Below, piece after piece: positions 9,624 to 18,359 of a DNA stretch of 52,554 nucleotides. The number at the start of each line of letters is the position of its first letter. Positions within the stretch are counted from its first letter, which is position 1. The position numbers and the translations under genes were made by a program. The notes below the pieces were generated by a model that was not told the DNA's origin, did no database searches, and worked only from the letters and a program-made list of their open reading frames with translations. The DNA lies in contig JAUWCL010000011.1 of the NCBI GenBank assembly GCA_030609325.1, forward strand, positions 25,001 to 77,554. Direction: 5' to 3'. This stretch comes from Candidatus Krumholzibacteriota bacterium. GTDB lineage: Bacteria; Krumholzibacteriota; Krumholzibacteriia; Krumholzibacteriales; Krumholzibacteriaceae.

Positions 9624-9764
9624 TCACTTCCCAGGCTTCTCGTAATCGTTGATCCTCCCGAACCACAGCAGGTCGTCGATCTGATCATCGGTCTTTCCTT
9701 TCGGTGAATCCGTTTGGTTCCGTACAACGGTTTTCTCGCCAGTATATTGAAGAAATCGTCCAGT
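9624..9764 (-). pseudogene. C-terminal stub of an unidentified gene upstream of dat
   Basis: On the minus strand a 46-codon frame without ATG, GTG or TTG runs from a stop at 9765-9767 to TGA at 9624-9626, three bases before the dat ATG. Its sequence (ending DDLLWFGRINDYEKPGK) has a natural protein composition and the tight spacing of an operon partner. It looks like the tail of a gene once translated ahead of dat and cut off near the tyrS promoter region. No family is recognised. Confidence 0.3.
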
Positions 9765-9887
9765 TCAAGCCCTATTCGACGACAGGGCCGCCGCCTTTTC
9801 GGAGCAAAATACCTGTGTCGGACCTTTCTTTACCGTGTTATCATTCTTCGACGCGTCCTGATGGCCGATCTGAACGGAGAAGATAGG

Positions 9888-11117
9888 GTGAACGTATACG
9901 AAATATTCGAGGAGCGGGGATTCATCGAACAGTGCTCCGACACAGACCGCGTGAAGGAGATGCTGGAAAGCCCGCTCACGTGCTATATAGGCTTTGATCC
10001 GACGTCGGACAGCTTCCACTGCGGGAGCCTCGTACCGATCATGGCGCTCGCCCATATGCAGCGTGCCGGTCATCGGGTTATCGCGCTCGTGGGCGGTGGT
10101 ACGGCGATGATAGGGGACCCGAGCGGGAAGACCGAGCTTCGGCAGTTGATGACGCCCGAACAGATCGAGGCGAACGCCGAAGGGTTGAAGAAACAACTCG
10201 CCCACTTCATGGATTTCTCCGGCGACAGGGCTCTTATGCTCAACAATGCCGAATGGTTGATGCCCCTCAACTTCATCGAGTTTCTGCGGGATATCGGACG
10301 ATATTTCAGCGTCAACAAGATGCTGGCCGCCGAGAGCTACCGGGTGAGGCTCGAGACCGGCCTCAACTTCATCGAATTTAATTACATGCTCCTGCAGGCA
10401 TACGATTTTCTCCACCTGTACAGGGAATACGACTGCACGATACAGATGGGGGGCAACGATCAGTGGGGTAATATCCTCGCCGGCACCGACCTGGTAAGGA
10501 GGGCAGAGGGCGGCGATGCCGAGGCGCTTACTTTCCCGCTCCTTACCACTGCGGCGGGCAGCAAGATGGGTAAGACGGAGAGGGGGGCGATCTGGCTCGA
10601 TCCGCAGCGCACCTCGCCGTACGACTACTACCAGTACTGGATCAACACCGATGACAGGGATGTAGGAAAATTTCTAGCACTGTTCACATTCCTGCCGATG
10701 GATGAGGTGCGGCGCCTCTCGTCACTCGAGGGAGCGGAGATAAGGGAGGCGAAGGAGATTCTCGCGACCGAATGCGCCGCCATCCTGCATGGAGAGGATG
10801 TCGCTGCGGAGGCGAAGGAGACATCGAAGGCTCTGTTCGCGGACGGAGGAAAATCGGCGGGAGAAGCGGTCCCCACGATCGAGTTTCCGGAGACGAAGCT
10901 CCGTGAGGGCATTCCGGTGTTCGTGCTGTTTGCCGAATCCGGCCTGGCGAAATCGCGCGGAGAGGCAAGACGCCTCGTTCATCAGGGAGGCGCGTATGTG
11001 AACGGGCGGAGGATCGAGCAGTTCGACGAGAATATCACGGCGGATGATATCGAGGACGGCTGCGTCCTTCTAAGGGCCGGTAAGAAGAAATACATGAGGC
11101 TCCTCCCGGTAGAGTGA
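9888..11117 (+). CDS. tyrS: Tyrosyl-tRNA synthetase
   Basis: A ~409-aa class I synthetase that charges tRNA-Tyr. The catalytic domain has the HIGH-type motif in GFDPTSDSFHCGSLVPIMAL, the tyrosine pocket residues in NYMLLQAYDFLHL and QMGGNDQWGNI, and a KMSKS-type loop reading SKMGKTERGA. A C-terminal S4 RNA-binding domain (about residues 345-409) contains SRGEARRLVHQGGAYVNG. I prefer GTG at 9888, where GGAG lies 8 nt upstream and the protein starts MNVYEIFEERGFI like other TyrS. In-frame ATG at 9861 is the alternative. A TG-n-TATCAT extended -10 at about 9831-9839 may be its promoter. Confidence 0.95.
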   Translation: MNVYEIFEERGFIEQCSDTDRVKEMLESPLTCYIGFDPTSDSFHCGSLVPIMALAHMQRAGHRVIALVGGGTAMIGDPSGKTELRQLMTPEQIEANAEGLKKQLAHFMDFSGDRALMLNNAEWLMPLNFIEFLRDIGRYFSVNKMLAAESYRVRLETGLNFIEFNYMLLQAYDFLHLYREYDCTIQMGGNDQWGNILAGTDLVRRAEGGDAEALTFPLLTTAAGSKMGKTERGAIWLDPQRTSPYDYYQYWINTDDRDVGKFLALFTFLPMDEVRRLSSLEGAEIREAKEILATECAAILHGEDVAAEAKETSKALFADGGKSAGEAVPTIEFPETKLREGIPVFVLFAESGLAKSRGEARRLVHQGGAYVNGRRIEQFDENITADDIEDGCVLLRAGKKKYMRLLPVE

Positions 11118-11142
11118 CCGGGTTACGGGGAGGTCTTGGACG

Positions 11143-11357
11143 ATGTCCGAGGACTGGAGAAAAGATTTCGAGGAAGAGAGAGACCGGTTTAACAAGACGG
11201 TCATCTCTTCCGATCACCTCGACATCCAGGCGTACACCGGCGGTGCGCTCGACGTGAGGACCAAGAAACTCATGGGGCTGGCGTCGTCGGCGGTTCGATC
11301 GTGATTCCGCATCTGGGGCGTGCCGCCGCCAGGATAGAGGAACTTTTCGGCGGGTGA
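11143..11357 (+). pseudogene. Carboxymuconolactone decarboxylase/AhpD-like gene with internal out-of-frame deletion
   Basis: ATG at 11143 begins a protein containing ALDVRTKKLMGLASSAV, the conserved helix that precedes the catalytic CxxC in CMD/AhpD proteins. That frame stops at 11302-11304. A different frame then supplies the family's C-terminal end, VVGGSIVIPHLGRAAARIEE, to a TGA at 11355-11357. About 33 residues, including both redox cysteines, are gone. Over about 13 bases (near 11280-11295) both frames give family-conserved residues (SSAV and VVGG), the footprint of deletion between direct repeats. The product cannot be a working peroxiredoxin reductase. It follows tyrS by 25 nt. Confidence 0.8.
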
Positions 11358-11384
11358 TCCTCCCGCCGCACGAGAGGTGTCCCG

Positions 11385-12563
11385 ATGGGATTCAGGCTTT
11401 TCGATTACCTGATGAAGAAAAGGCGGACGATACTCGCCGCCGCAGTGGTGTTCGCTGTCGCGGGGTTGCTGTACGTCCTGATCGCCGATCCGGTGTACGA
11501 GTCGCGGGCGATGCTGATGCCTCCGATGGAGGAGGGAGGAGAGGGGATTCTCTCCGCCTGGATGGCCTCGATGAGCCTGCCTTCGATGATCGCCCCGATG
11601 ACGGGCGGTTCGATGTCGGCCGCGGTGATGGTAGACATCCTCGGTAGCAGGGGGCTGGCGGAGAAGGTGGTCGCCGACCTCGGTCTCATGGAGTGGTACA
11701 AGGCCGATGCGATGGACGACGCTGTCAGGAGGCTCAGGGGATCGGTGTCCGCAGGATCGTCACAGGTCGGGATTATCACGCTGAAGGTCCGCGACAGGGA
11801 TCCTGTAGTGGCGATGAATATCGCAAGGCATCACATAGCCGGTCTCGACTCGGTCAATCACAGCCTGCTTTACGAGCGGGCCGAGGGCATCCTGGAATTC
11901 ACAAGAAAGCAGATAGAGGCCTACAGGCACCGTCTCGAGGAGTCGAGGACCCGGATAGCGGCATTCCAGGAAGAGCACGGGATATTCAGTTTCGAGGAGC
12001 AGATCCGCGGCGCTATAGACGTGGCAAGCGCACTCAGGATCAGGGCGGCCATAACCGCTATACAGATAGACGTTCTTCGCGAGTTCTCGAGGGATGAAGC
12101 CATCGATCTGAACAAAAAGGAGCTCGAGCTGAGAAACATCAACCTCCAGCTCGAAAATATCGTAAAGGGCGATACCTCGATGACGGTCTTCGTATCTCTC
12201 GAGAAGCTCCCCTCGCTCCATCAGGAATACGCCGCGATGCAGAGGGACCTCGAGGTCAACGAGAGGGTATACTCCTTCCTGCTGCAGAAACACGAGGAGA
12301 GCGGCATCGACCTGGCGAGAACCACACCGTCCCTTCAGGTCGTCGATTCGCCGGGGATTCCCGAGAAGAGAGCCGGTATCCCGAGGTGGGCCATGGTCCT
12401 GATCGCATTCGCCGCCGGAGGCATATGGATGTCCCTCGTTCTGGTGTGGTGGGGCTGGACCAGCATGAAGGAGAGGACGGGCGAAGAGAACGAGGCGTTC
12501 CGCAGCGTTGTCGCCCAGGTGAACAGCGACCTCTCCGAACTTCGCAGAAGACTCCGGATCTGA
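11385..12563 (+). CDS. Wzz/chain-length-determinant-like membrane protein
   Basis: A 392-aa protein with a first membrane helix at about residues 12-32 (ILAAAVVFAVAGLLYVLIA) followed by DPVYESRAMLMPP, the standard entry into a Wzz periplasmic domain. Long coiled-coil stretches occupy about residues 160-300. The family proline motif VVDSPGIPEKRAGIPRWA then leads into the second membrane helix at about 330-352. No tyrosine-kinase domain follows, so it is a short PCP-type regulator. It would set the chain length of a surface polysaccharide, yet no polymerase or flippase gene is adjacent; the nearest related gene is the O-antigen ligase-like protein at 50993. Confident about family, unsure about substrate. 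Confidence 0.85.
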   Translation: MGFRLFDYLMKKRRTILAAAVVFAVAGLLYVLIADPVYESRAMLMPPMEEGGEGILSAWMASMSLPSMIAPMTGGSMSAAVMVDILGSRGLAEKVVADLGLMEWYKADAMDDAVRRLRGSVSAGSSQVGIITLKVRDRDPVVAMNIARHHIAGLDSVNHSLLYERAEGILEFTRKQIEAYRHRLEESRTRIAAFQEEHGIFSFEEQIRGAIDVASALRIRAAITAIQIDVLREFSRDEAIDLNKKELELRNINLQLENIVKGDTSMTVFVSLEKLPSLHQEYAAMQRDLEVNERVYSFLLQKHEESGIDLARTTPSLQVVDSPGIPEKRAGIPRWAMVLIAFAAGGIWMSLVLVWWGWTSMKERTGEENEAFRSVVAQVNSDLSELRRRLRI

Positions 12564-12567
12564 CCGG

Positions 12568-13323
12568 TCACCTCCCCTGGATATCGCTGATGATCTCTTC
12601 GGTCCTCGAGACGAGGCCCGGCAGCACCTCTCCGGACGGACCCTCCAGAAAAACGTCGGCCAGCGGCGTGATCGCCGACCTTGCCGTGTTTACCTCTATT
12701 ACAGCGGCTCCGGCGTTCTTCGCCGTGAGGGGCAGGTGAGAGGCGGGTGATACCAGGCCGGACGTCCCGACTACCAGCATCACGTCGCACTCTCCGGACT
12801 CGGCGAAGGCCCGGTCGATCTCATTTTCCGGCAGCTGCTCGCCGAACCAGACGACGCCGGGCCTGATGATCGATCCGCAGCTGCAGAGCGGCGGTTCGTC
12901 TCCCCACCCGGGGTCGTATTCGGCCGGATGGGCTGCCTCGAGGCACCTGAACCGCTCGATGTTGCCGTGCAGCTCGATCAGGTCGGCGCTTCCCGCCTTG
13001 CGGTGGAGATCGTCGACGTTCTGCGTGATGAGGACGAACCGGGGCAGGATCCGCTCGAGCCTTGCCAGAGCGTAGTGGCCCGGATTGGGTTTCTTCGTCC
13101 GGGCTGTGAAGAGCCTCTCCATGTACCATCGCCAGACGAGGCCGGGATCGGCGAGGAACCCCTCGAGCGTGGCTAGGTCCTCGGGCCTGTATTTGCCCCA
13201 GATCCCGTCGCTGTCTCTGAAGGTCGGGATCCCGCTCTCCCTGGAAATCCCGGCGCCGGTCAGAGCTGCCGTCCTTGTCGAGCGGGCCAGTATCGATGCC
13301 GCCCTGTCGAACTCTCCGTTCAT
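12568..13323 (-). CDS. SIR2-family NAD-dependent protein deacylase
   Basis: A ~251-aa sirtuin with NAD-binding motifs AALTGAGISRESGIPTFRD and ITQNVDDLHRKAG, catalytic His in ELHGN, and VVGTSGLVSPAS. The zinc site is atypical: instead of two CxxC pairs there is RCLEAAHP and CSCG, so only three cysteines and possibly a histidine remain. The YxxR motif in WRWYMERL is that of class III sirtuins such as CobB and SIRT5, which remove succinyl or malonyl groups. I start at ATG 13323; an earlier TTG at 13359 would add 12 residues. It converges on the Wzz-like gene with 4 nt between the stops. Confidence 0.9.
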   Translation of the reverse strand: MNGEFDRAASILARSTRTAALTGAGISRESGIPTFRDSDGIWGKYRPEDLATLEGFLADPGLVWRWYMERLFTARTKKPNPGHYALARLERILPRFVLITQNVDDLHRKAGSADLIELHGNIERFRCLEAAHPAEYDPGWGDEPPLCSCGSIIRPGVVWFGEQLPENEIDRAFAESGECDVMLVVGTSGLVSPASHLPLTAKNAGAAVIEVNTARSAITPLADVFLEGPSGEVLPGLVSRTEEIISDIQGR

Positions 13324-13465
13324 GGTGGCATCGTATGATATCGAACCGCGGATAGTCAAGACGCTGGAATGTACCTTGCAACCGGCTCATGCGGGGAATG
13401 ACGCGCCGGGAGGGCCTGCCGCGGCGCAGTCCGGTCCGGGTACCGTCCGGTGGAGGCATTGACAG

Positions 13466-14860
13466 ATGGAACTGTACAAGAGCATATCCAGGATTGTCGC
13501 AATTGCTTTGTTTGCAATGAGTCTGGTCGTTGTGACCATGGCGGTGCCGAGGTCCGGTGCGCCCGATCCCGCCCTTGCATGGTCGGTTCGACTGAAGGAC
13601 GCCGGTCTGAACGTCGTCACCGTGGAAGGTAAGGTTTTGGGCCGCACTGGCAGAAAATTCACGTTCTTTGCCGTGGAGACGGAGTCAGGCGGAAGGATCG
13701 AGCCGATAGGGATGGAGGCTTTTGCCCCGGACGGCCGCCCGTTCGGGATCACGGCCACTCCGGAGGGCTGGGAAGTCGCATGCGGTGGGGACGACTTCAC
13801 GATCAGATACGATGTGGTCATGACGATCGAGGACAGGTACTCGCCCGAAGTGAGGGGGATGCTGAGCCATCTCGGCGCGGACAGGTCCAGGCTCATGGGG
13901 AAGGATCTCTTCGTCCAGCCGGCGCATTTGGTGGCGGGAGGGGTCCTGGTCGACATCGACCTCCACGAAGGCGACAGGATCGGATCTCCATGGGAAACGG
14001 TCGGCACCAGGATGATAGTACCCTCGGTAACCGAGCTCCCGATGACGTTCGTCGCGACGGGCGGCTACCGATTTCTCGAGATGTCCGTATCGGGTGTCAG
14101 GCTCGTCCTGGCCATCGGGGGGAAGTGGAGCTTCGGAGACGATGAGCTGCTGGAGACCGTACGGTCCATCGTCTCGGAGGAGATCGCAATGTTCGGCTCG
14201 TCGCCAAGGGACAGGCACCTCGTGATCTGCGACCACAATCCGGTCAGGGGTGGAAGGAGATTCGATTACTACGGGGTGCATTTCGGAGGGACGATCCTCC
14301 TGTTTCTCGATCCCGCCATCGACAGGAGCGAGCTCTACGGAGCACCGATGTCGATAATCGCACACGAGTTCTTCCACAACTGGAACGGGGAGGCCCTGCG
14401 GCCGGCCGACGATTCGTTCATGTGGTTCACCGAGGGGGCCACGGTATATTTCTCCTACCGGGTGCTGCTGAGAGCGGGAATTATCAACGACCTGCAGTAC
14501 GACGCGGCGGAGTCCGCGATAATCGGCAGGTGCAGGGAGAATGCGCTTCGCGGCTCGGTCCATCTCTCCATGGCGGGTAATAGTGATCTTTCGAACCGGG
14601 AGATGGTCAACCTCCTTTACGACGGGGGCTTCGTCGCCGCACACGCGATCGACGAGAGGATCTCCTCGCTTACGGGCGGAAGTTCCGGTCTGATCGACGT
14701 GATCAGGAGGCTCTACAGGGAGAATCCGGACGGAAGGGAGATCGGAACCGGCGATCTGAACGCGGCCATCCTCGCCGAGATCGGCGCCGACCTGTCCATC
14801 TTCATCGAGGAACTCCTCGCCGACCCTCTGCCTGTATCGTTCGCCGACGTATCTTCTTGA
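13466..14860 (+). CDS. M61-like metallopeptidase (gluzincin), membrane-anchored or exported
   Basis: A 464-aa protein with an N-terminal hydrophobic segment (residues 9-27). The zinc motif HEFFHNWNG starts at His300 (H300, E301, H304), and the third ligand is Glu323 in WFTEGATVYFSYR. The spacing of 18 residues between H304 and the glutamate is that of gluzincins, and HNWN resembles the HTWN of M61 glycyl aminopeptidases. The N-terminal half is probably the beta-rich M61 domain. No C-terminal PDZ domain is present, unlike many M61 enzymes. Downstream ORFs begin at its stop. Peptidase activity is likely; the substrate is unknown. Confidence 0.8.
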   Translation: MELYKSISRIVAIALFAMSLVVVTMAVPRSGAPDPALAWSVRLKDAGLNVVTVEGKVLGRTGRKFTFFAVETESGGRIEPIGMEAFAPDGRPFGITATPEGWEVACGGDDFTIRYDVVMTIEDRYSPEVRGMLSHLGADRSRLMGKDLFVQPAHLVAGGVLVDIDLHEGDRIGSPWETVGTRMIVPSVTELPMTFVATGGYRFLEMSVSGVRLVLAIGGKWSFGDDELLETVRSIVSEEIAMFGSSPRDRHLVICDHNPVRGGRRFDYYGVHFGGTILLFLDPAIDRSELYGAPMSIIAHEFFHNWNGEALRPADDSFMWFTEGATVYFSYRVLLRAGIINDLQYDAAESAIIGRCRENALRGSVHLSMAGNSDLSNREMVNLLYDGGFVAAHAIDERISSLTGGSSGLIDVIRRLYRENPDGREIGTGDLNAAILAEIGADLSIFIEELLADPLPVSFADVSS

Positions 14861-14916
14861 TTTACACTGCCCGCTGTAATAGAGTTTTCTCCATGAAATC
14901 ATGCTTTGAAAGGCAG

Positions 14917-16908
14917 ATGATGAAGATCTCCGGAACCGCCCTGACGATTCTTGTTCTCGCGGCCGCCGCCGGGTTCCCCGACGCCCGGTCCGCGGAAAAG
15001 GTGAAGATCGAAGAGACGGCGGGATGGCTTCAGTCCGGTGAAAAGGTATCGATGGGCGGGCTGACCCACAGGCAGGAGGAATCGCCGGCAGGGAGATTCG
15101 AGATCCTCATGCCGGCCGGCGGTATAAGGGCGGTCCTCGCCTCGTGCGATTCGGTATGGGTCGGCGCCGAGGGAGGCCTGTTCATATTGGTGCCCGGATC
15201 CGACACCGTCCTGGCCGAAAGGGGCTGCCGTCTCGCTTCTGTGACGAGCCTGGCGGTGGGCGAGGGTGGGGAGATCTGGGTGGGGGGAGAGGCCGGCCTG
15301 AGCATAAGGCACTCCTGGGGCTGGGACCGCTATACGGCCCGGGAGCACCCTTTCTTCTCCCGCATAACCGATATAAGGCACGGTGAGGGGAAGATGTGGA
15401 TATCTACCTGGGGACAGGGCTGCGGGCACGTGGTCGGAAATACGTTGACGATTCTGACAAGGGCCGATTCTCTTCTCGACGACAGGGTCACATGCGTTGT
15501 CGAACAGAACGACAATACGATCTGGATCGGGACTGAGAGCGGTGTCTGCAGGGCGGACAGCTTCAGCTGGACATCGATGAGATACGGAACCCGGATTCCC
15601 ATCGGCATGGTCCGCGACATCATCCTCGCTGAGGAAGGGTATCTCTTCGTTTCCGTGGCCAGGCAGGGCGTGGCCAGGTACAGTCTCGGCAGGATCAAAA
15701 GGTACGGGCCGGGACAGGGGCTTCCGGACAGGGATATTTACCGGTTCGGCCTTGATGCCGAGGCGAGGGTCTGGGCGGCCGGCCGCTATGGCGTCAGCAT
15801 CTGGGACGGGTCTGGCTGGACACCGCTGCGGCTTCCAGGGGTCTCGCTCGGCTCGCATGATTTTCTCTCGGTCGGCCACGATCTCGAGGGAAATGCCTAT
15901 CTCGGCACCTCCAGGGGGATATTCGTCTCGATAGCGCGGGATTTCTACCGCGAGACAGCGCTGCCCGGAGACGGTCCCGAAAGGACGATCGGGAATATCG
16001 TCAGCTCGGGCAGGACGCTGCTTCTGACGGGAAGAAAGGCCGTATACAGGTTCGACGGTGGATTCACGCCGATCGGGCTTCCCGGACAATGGTTCGAGGG
16101 GACGGTGACCGGGATCGTGCCGGAACCGGGCGGAGGGTTGTGGCTCTCGACGAGGTTCGGCATACTTCATCACACCGGAAGCGCATGGGAGGTGTTCGAC
16201 CGCAGGCATGGACTGCCGACCGAGCACTTCACAACCGCCGCGGCAGGCTGCGACGGCGAGCTGTGGTTCGGCTCGTTCGACAGCGGGGTGTTACGGCTGA
16301 CTTCGGGAGGATGGGTCCATTACAGGCGCAGGCACGGTCTTCCGGACGAGCGAATATCTTCAATGGCGACCGATAGATCTGGAACGGTATGGGTATCCAC
16401 GCTTTCCGGCATGATCGCAAGATTCTCGGGCGACAGGTGGGAGACGCTCGATATTCCAGGCGCCTCCCCGGGGTCCGGATCGACAGGGATGCCGGACGAT
16501 TCGTTTTACCATGGGGATCCCGCCGTCAGGATGCTCCCCTCTTTGGGGGGGGGACGGAGCGGGTTGTTTGCTCCTGTCATCGGGCTCGACGGCTCGGGAA
16601 GGTGCATGTTCTGTACGGATGCTGGGATATTCTTCCAGTCGGAGGCTGGATGGAGGCTCATAGAAACCCCTCTGCACAGGTCCGGCAAGCGGCCGACCGC
16701 GCTGAAGGGAACGGTAGATGGGGGCATATGGCTGGGGACAGGCAGAGGTGGGGTGTACGTGCTGACCGGCGGCAGATGGCTCCATGTCGACAGCACGAGC
16801 GGCCTCGGGGATGATCACGTGCTTTCGATAGAGGAGGATCTTTCGGGCACGGTATGGATAGGAACAAGATACGGCGGAGTCACCAGATACAGCGCCGGTC
16901 GTTATTGA
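14917..16908 (+). CDS. Exported two-component-regulator-propeller (Reg_prop) protein
   Basis: About 663 aa with a signal peptide (ISGTALTILVLAAAAGFPDARS) followed by repeated propeller blades with the signature (I/V)W(V/I)GTxxG(V/L). Examples are SVWVGAEGGLFIL, TIWIGTESGVCRA, ELWFGSFDSGVLRL, TVWVSTLSGMIARF and, at the C-terminus, TVWIGTRYGGVTRYS. At least ten blades, enough for one or two beta-propellers, take up the whole mature protein. In hybrid one-component sensors such propellers sit ahead of a Y_Y_Y domain and kinase; here both are missing, so it may bind a ligand or partner in the periplasm. ATG 14917 or 14920 has AAAGG upstream; earlier starts lack a ribosome binding site. Confidence 0.8.
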   Translation: MMKISGTALTILVLAAAAGFPDARSAEKVKIEETAGWLQSGEKVSMGGLTHRQEESPAGRFEILMPAGGIRAVLASCDSVWVGAEGGLFILVPGSDTVLAERGCRLASVTSLAVGEGGEIWVGGEAGLSIRHSWGWDRYTAREHPFFSRITDIRHGEGKMWISTWGQGCGHVVGNTLTILTRADSLLDDRVTCVVEQNDNTIWIGTESGVCRADSFSWTSMRYGTRIPIGMVRDIILAEEGYLFVSVARQGVARYSLGRIKRYGPGQGLPDRDIYRFGLDAEARVWAAGRYGVSIWDGSGWTPLRLPGVSLGSHDFLSVGHDLEGNAYLGTSRGIFVSIARDFYRETALPGDGPERTIGNIVSSGRTLLLTGRKAVYRFDGGFTPIGLPGQWFEGTVTGIVPEPGGGLWLSTRFGILHHTGSAWEVFDRRHGLPTEHFTTAAAGCDGELWFGSFDSGVLRLTSGGWVHYRRRHGLPDERISSMATDRSGTVWVSTLSGMIARFSGDRWETLDIPGASPGSGSTGMPDDSFYHGDPAVRMLPSLGGGRSGLFAPVIGLDGSGRCMFCTDAGIFFQSEAGWRLIETPLHRSGKRPTALKGTVDGGIWLGTGRGGVYVLTGGRWLHVDSTSGLGDDHVLSIEEDLSGTVWIGTRYGGVTRYSAGRY

Positions 16909-16972
16909 CAGCGCCGGCCTGATATCGTATATTGACGTGGAAAAAGGAGTTTTATAGCATTAGCGTTACTGT

Positions 16973-17040
16973 TTTTCCGTATCTGCTTTCGATGAACGCG
17001 GTCTGATGTACGGAAAAGCGGGCGACGCGTTTTTGTTTTT
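16973..17040 (+). terminator. Hairpin and T-rich tail, probable terminator of the propeller gene
   Basis: TTTTCCGTA (16973-16981) and TACGGAAAA (17009-17017) form a perfect 9-bp inverted repeat. Immediately after it, AAAAGCG and CGCGTTTT pair with one mismatch before TTTTTGTTTTT. Either structure could end transcription from the propeller gene before the glycosyltransferase promoter. Confidence 0.4.
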
Positions 17041-17055
17041 CAGGGAGATTTTTAT

Positions 17056-17083
17056 TTGAAGATTATCCTTTATATGTTATCAA
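17056..17083 (+). promoter_or_regulatory. Probable sigma-70 promoter for the GT2/GT4 pair
   Basis: TTGAAG (17056-17061), a 16-nt spacer and an extended -10 TG-T-TATCAA (17075-17083) lie 35 nt before the GT2 start in an AT-rich stretch. Confidence 0.45.
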
Positions 17084-17117
17084 TGCATGACTTCGCTTAT
17101 ACGGGGGAATAGCGGAA

Positions 17118-18359
17118 ATGGATACCATCTTCAAACTCGTCATCTTCTCTATCATAGGGCTTGTTGCCTATATCTACGCCGGATACCCCCTGATCCTGGC
17201 TTTCCTCGGCATCTTCGCACCACACCGCCGCGGACGCGGAGGGGAAGAGCTGCCGACTGTCGCGCTTATTGTCTCCGCTCATAACGAGGAGAGGATAATC
17301 CGGGAAAAGATCGAGAACTGCCTGAAGCTCGATTATCCCCGTGACCGGCTGAAGATCGTGGTTTCGAGCGACGGGTCTGTTGACGGGACGAACGACATCG
17401 TCCGCGAATACGAAGGCCGAGGAGTCATTCTCAAGGCTTTCGACCGCCGCGAGGGAAAGAGCGTGACGCTGAACAAAACGATTCTGGGGATCGAGGAACA
17501 GGTCCTCGTATTCTCCGACGCGAACGCGTTTTATAAGGAAGACGCGCTGCTTCGGCTCGTGAGGAATTTCGGCGTCGAGAGGACTGGATGCGTCGTCGGG
17601 AGACTCGTATATCTCGACAACGAATCGTATGTCGGCAGGGGCGAGAGTCTCTACTGGCGCTATGAGGGGCTGCTCAACAGGCTCGAGAGCAGGCTCGGTT
17701 CGGTCCTGGTAGGGACCGGGACTATCTTCGCGATCCGCAGGGAGCTGTTCAGGCCGGTCATAAAGGACGTGGCCAACGATTTCCAGCTGCCCGCCGAGGT
17801 CGCTTCGCAGGGGTACGGTGTTGTATACGAGCCGGAGGCGGTCGCGTACGAGCGTTCGACATATTTCTTCAGGGAGGAATTCAGCCGCAAGCGGCGGATC
17901 GTCGTCAGGGGACTGACCGGTTACAGCCATCTGCGGCACGATTTCGGAGGAACGTTCAGGTCGTTCCAGTTCATCTCGCGCAAGCTGCTGCGATGGGGCG
18001 TGGGGGCGGCGCTTCCCGTCGTATATGTTGCCAGCATGTTCCTGCTCGATGAGCCGTTTTTCACCGTTTTCTTCGTCCTCCAGAACATCTTCTACATCTT
18101 CACCGCGATCGGTGCCCTGCTGAGACGGGGCAGGGTCAGGACGAAGATATTCTTCGTGCCGTTCTATTTTGTAATGGTGAACGCCGCAGCTATAGCGGCG
18201 ATATTCAAATACTTGTCGGGCGGAAGGCTCTCCTCATGGGAGAAGGCGGAGACGACGAGGTACATCGAGGAGCATTCCTTCATCGAGCCGGCCCTGAGGG
18301 TCATAGAGGGAAGAAAAAAGATCACCGATCCGATTGAGAAGTATGAACGGATCACATGA
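17118..18359 (+). CDS. Membrane glycosyltransferase family 2 (processive-type)
   Basis: A 413-aa protein with an N-terminal membrane helix (residues 5-34), then a GT2 catalytic domain. Its motifs are VALIVSAHNEE, VVSSDGSVDGTNDIV and the metal-binding VFSDANAFY, with an acceptor region GTGTIFAIRRELF. Two or three C-terminal membrane helices lie at about residues 295-370. The RKRRIVVRG segment stands where processive GT2 enzymes carry QxxRW. It resembles PgaC/IcaA-like or exopolysaccharide synthases. The GT4 gene begins before its stop, so the two form an operon and may build one cell-surface glycan. Confidence 0.85.
   Translation: MDTIFKLVIFSIIGLVAYIYAGYPLILAFLGIFAPHRRGRGGEELPTVALIVSAHNEERIIREKIENCLKLDYPRDRLKIVVSSDGSVDGTNDIVREYEGRGVILKAFDRREGKSVTLNKTILGIEEQVLVFSDANAFYKEDALLRLVRNFGVERTGCVVGRLVYLDNESYVGRGESLYWRYEGLLNRLESRLGSVLVGTGTIFAIRRELFRPVIKDVANDFQLPAEVASQGYGVVYEPEAVAYERSTYFFREEFSRKRRIVVRGLTGYSHLRHDFGGTFRSFQFISRKLLRWGVGAALPVVYVASMFLLDEPFFTVFFVLQNIFYIFTAIGALLRRGRVRTKIFFVPFYFVMVNAAAIAAIFKYLSGGRLSSWEKAETTRYIEEHSFIEPALRVIEGRKKITDPIEKYERIT

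Noticed and set aside
16932-16958. TTGACG ... TATAGC as promoter for the GT2/GT4 pair
   Set aside because: The spacer is 15 nt and a hairpin plus T-rich terminator-like tail follows before the genes; the site at 17056 fits better.
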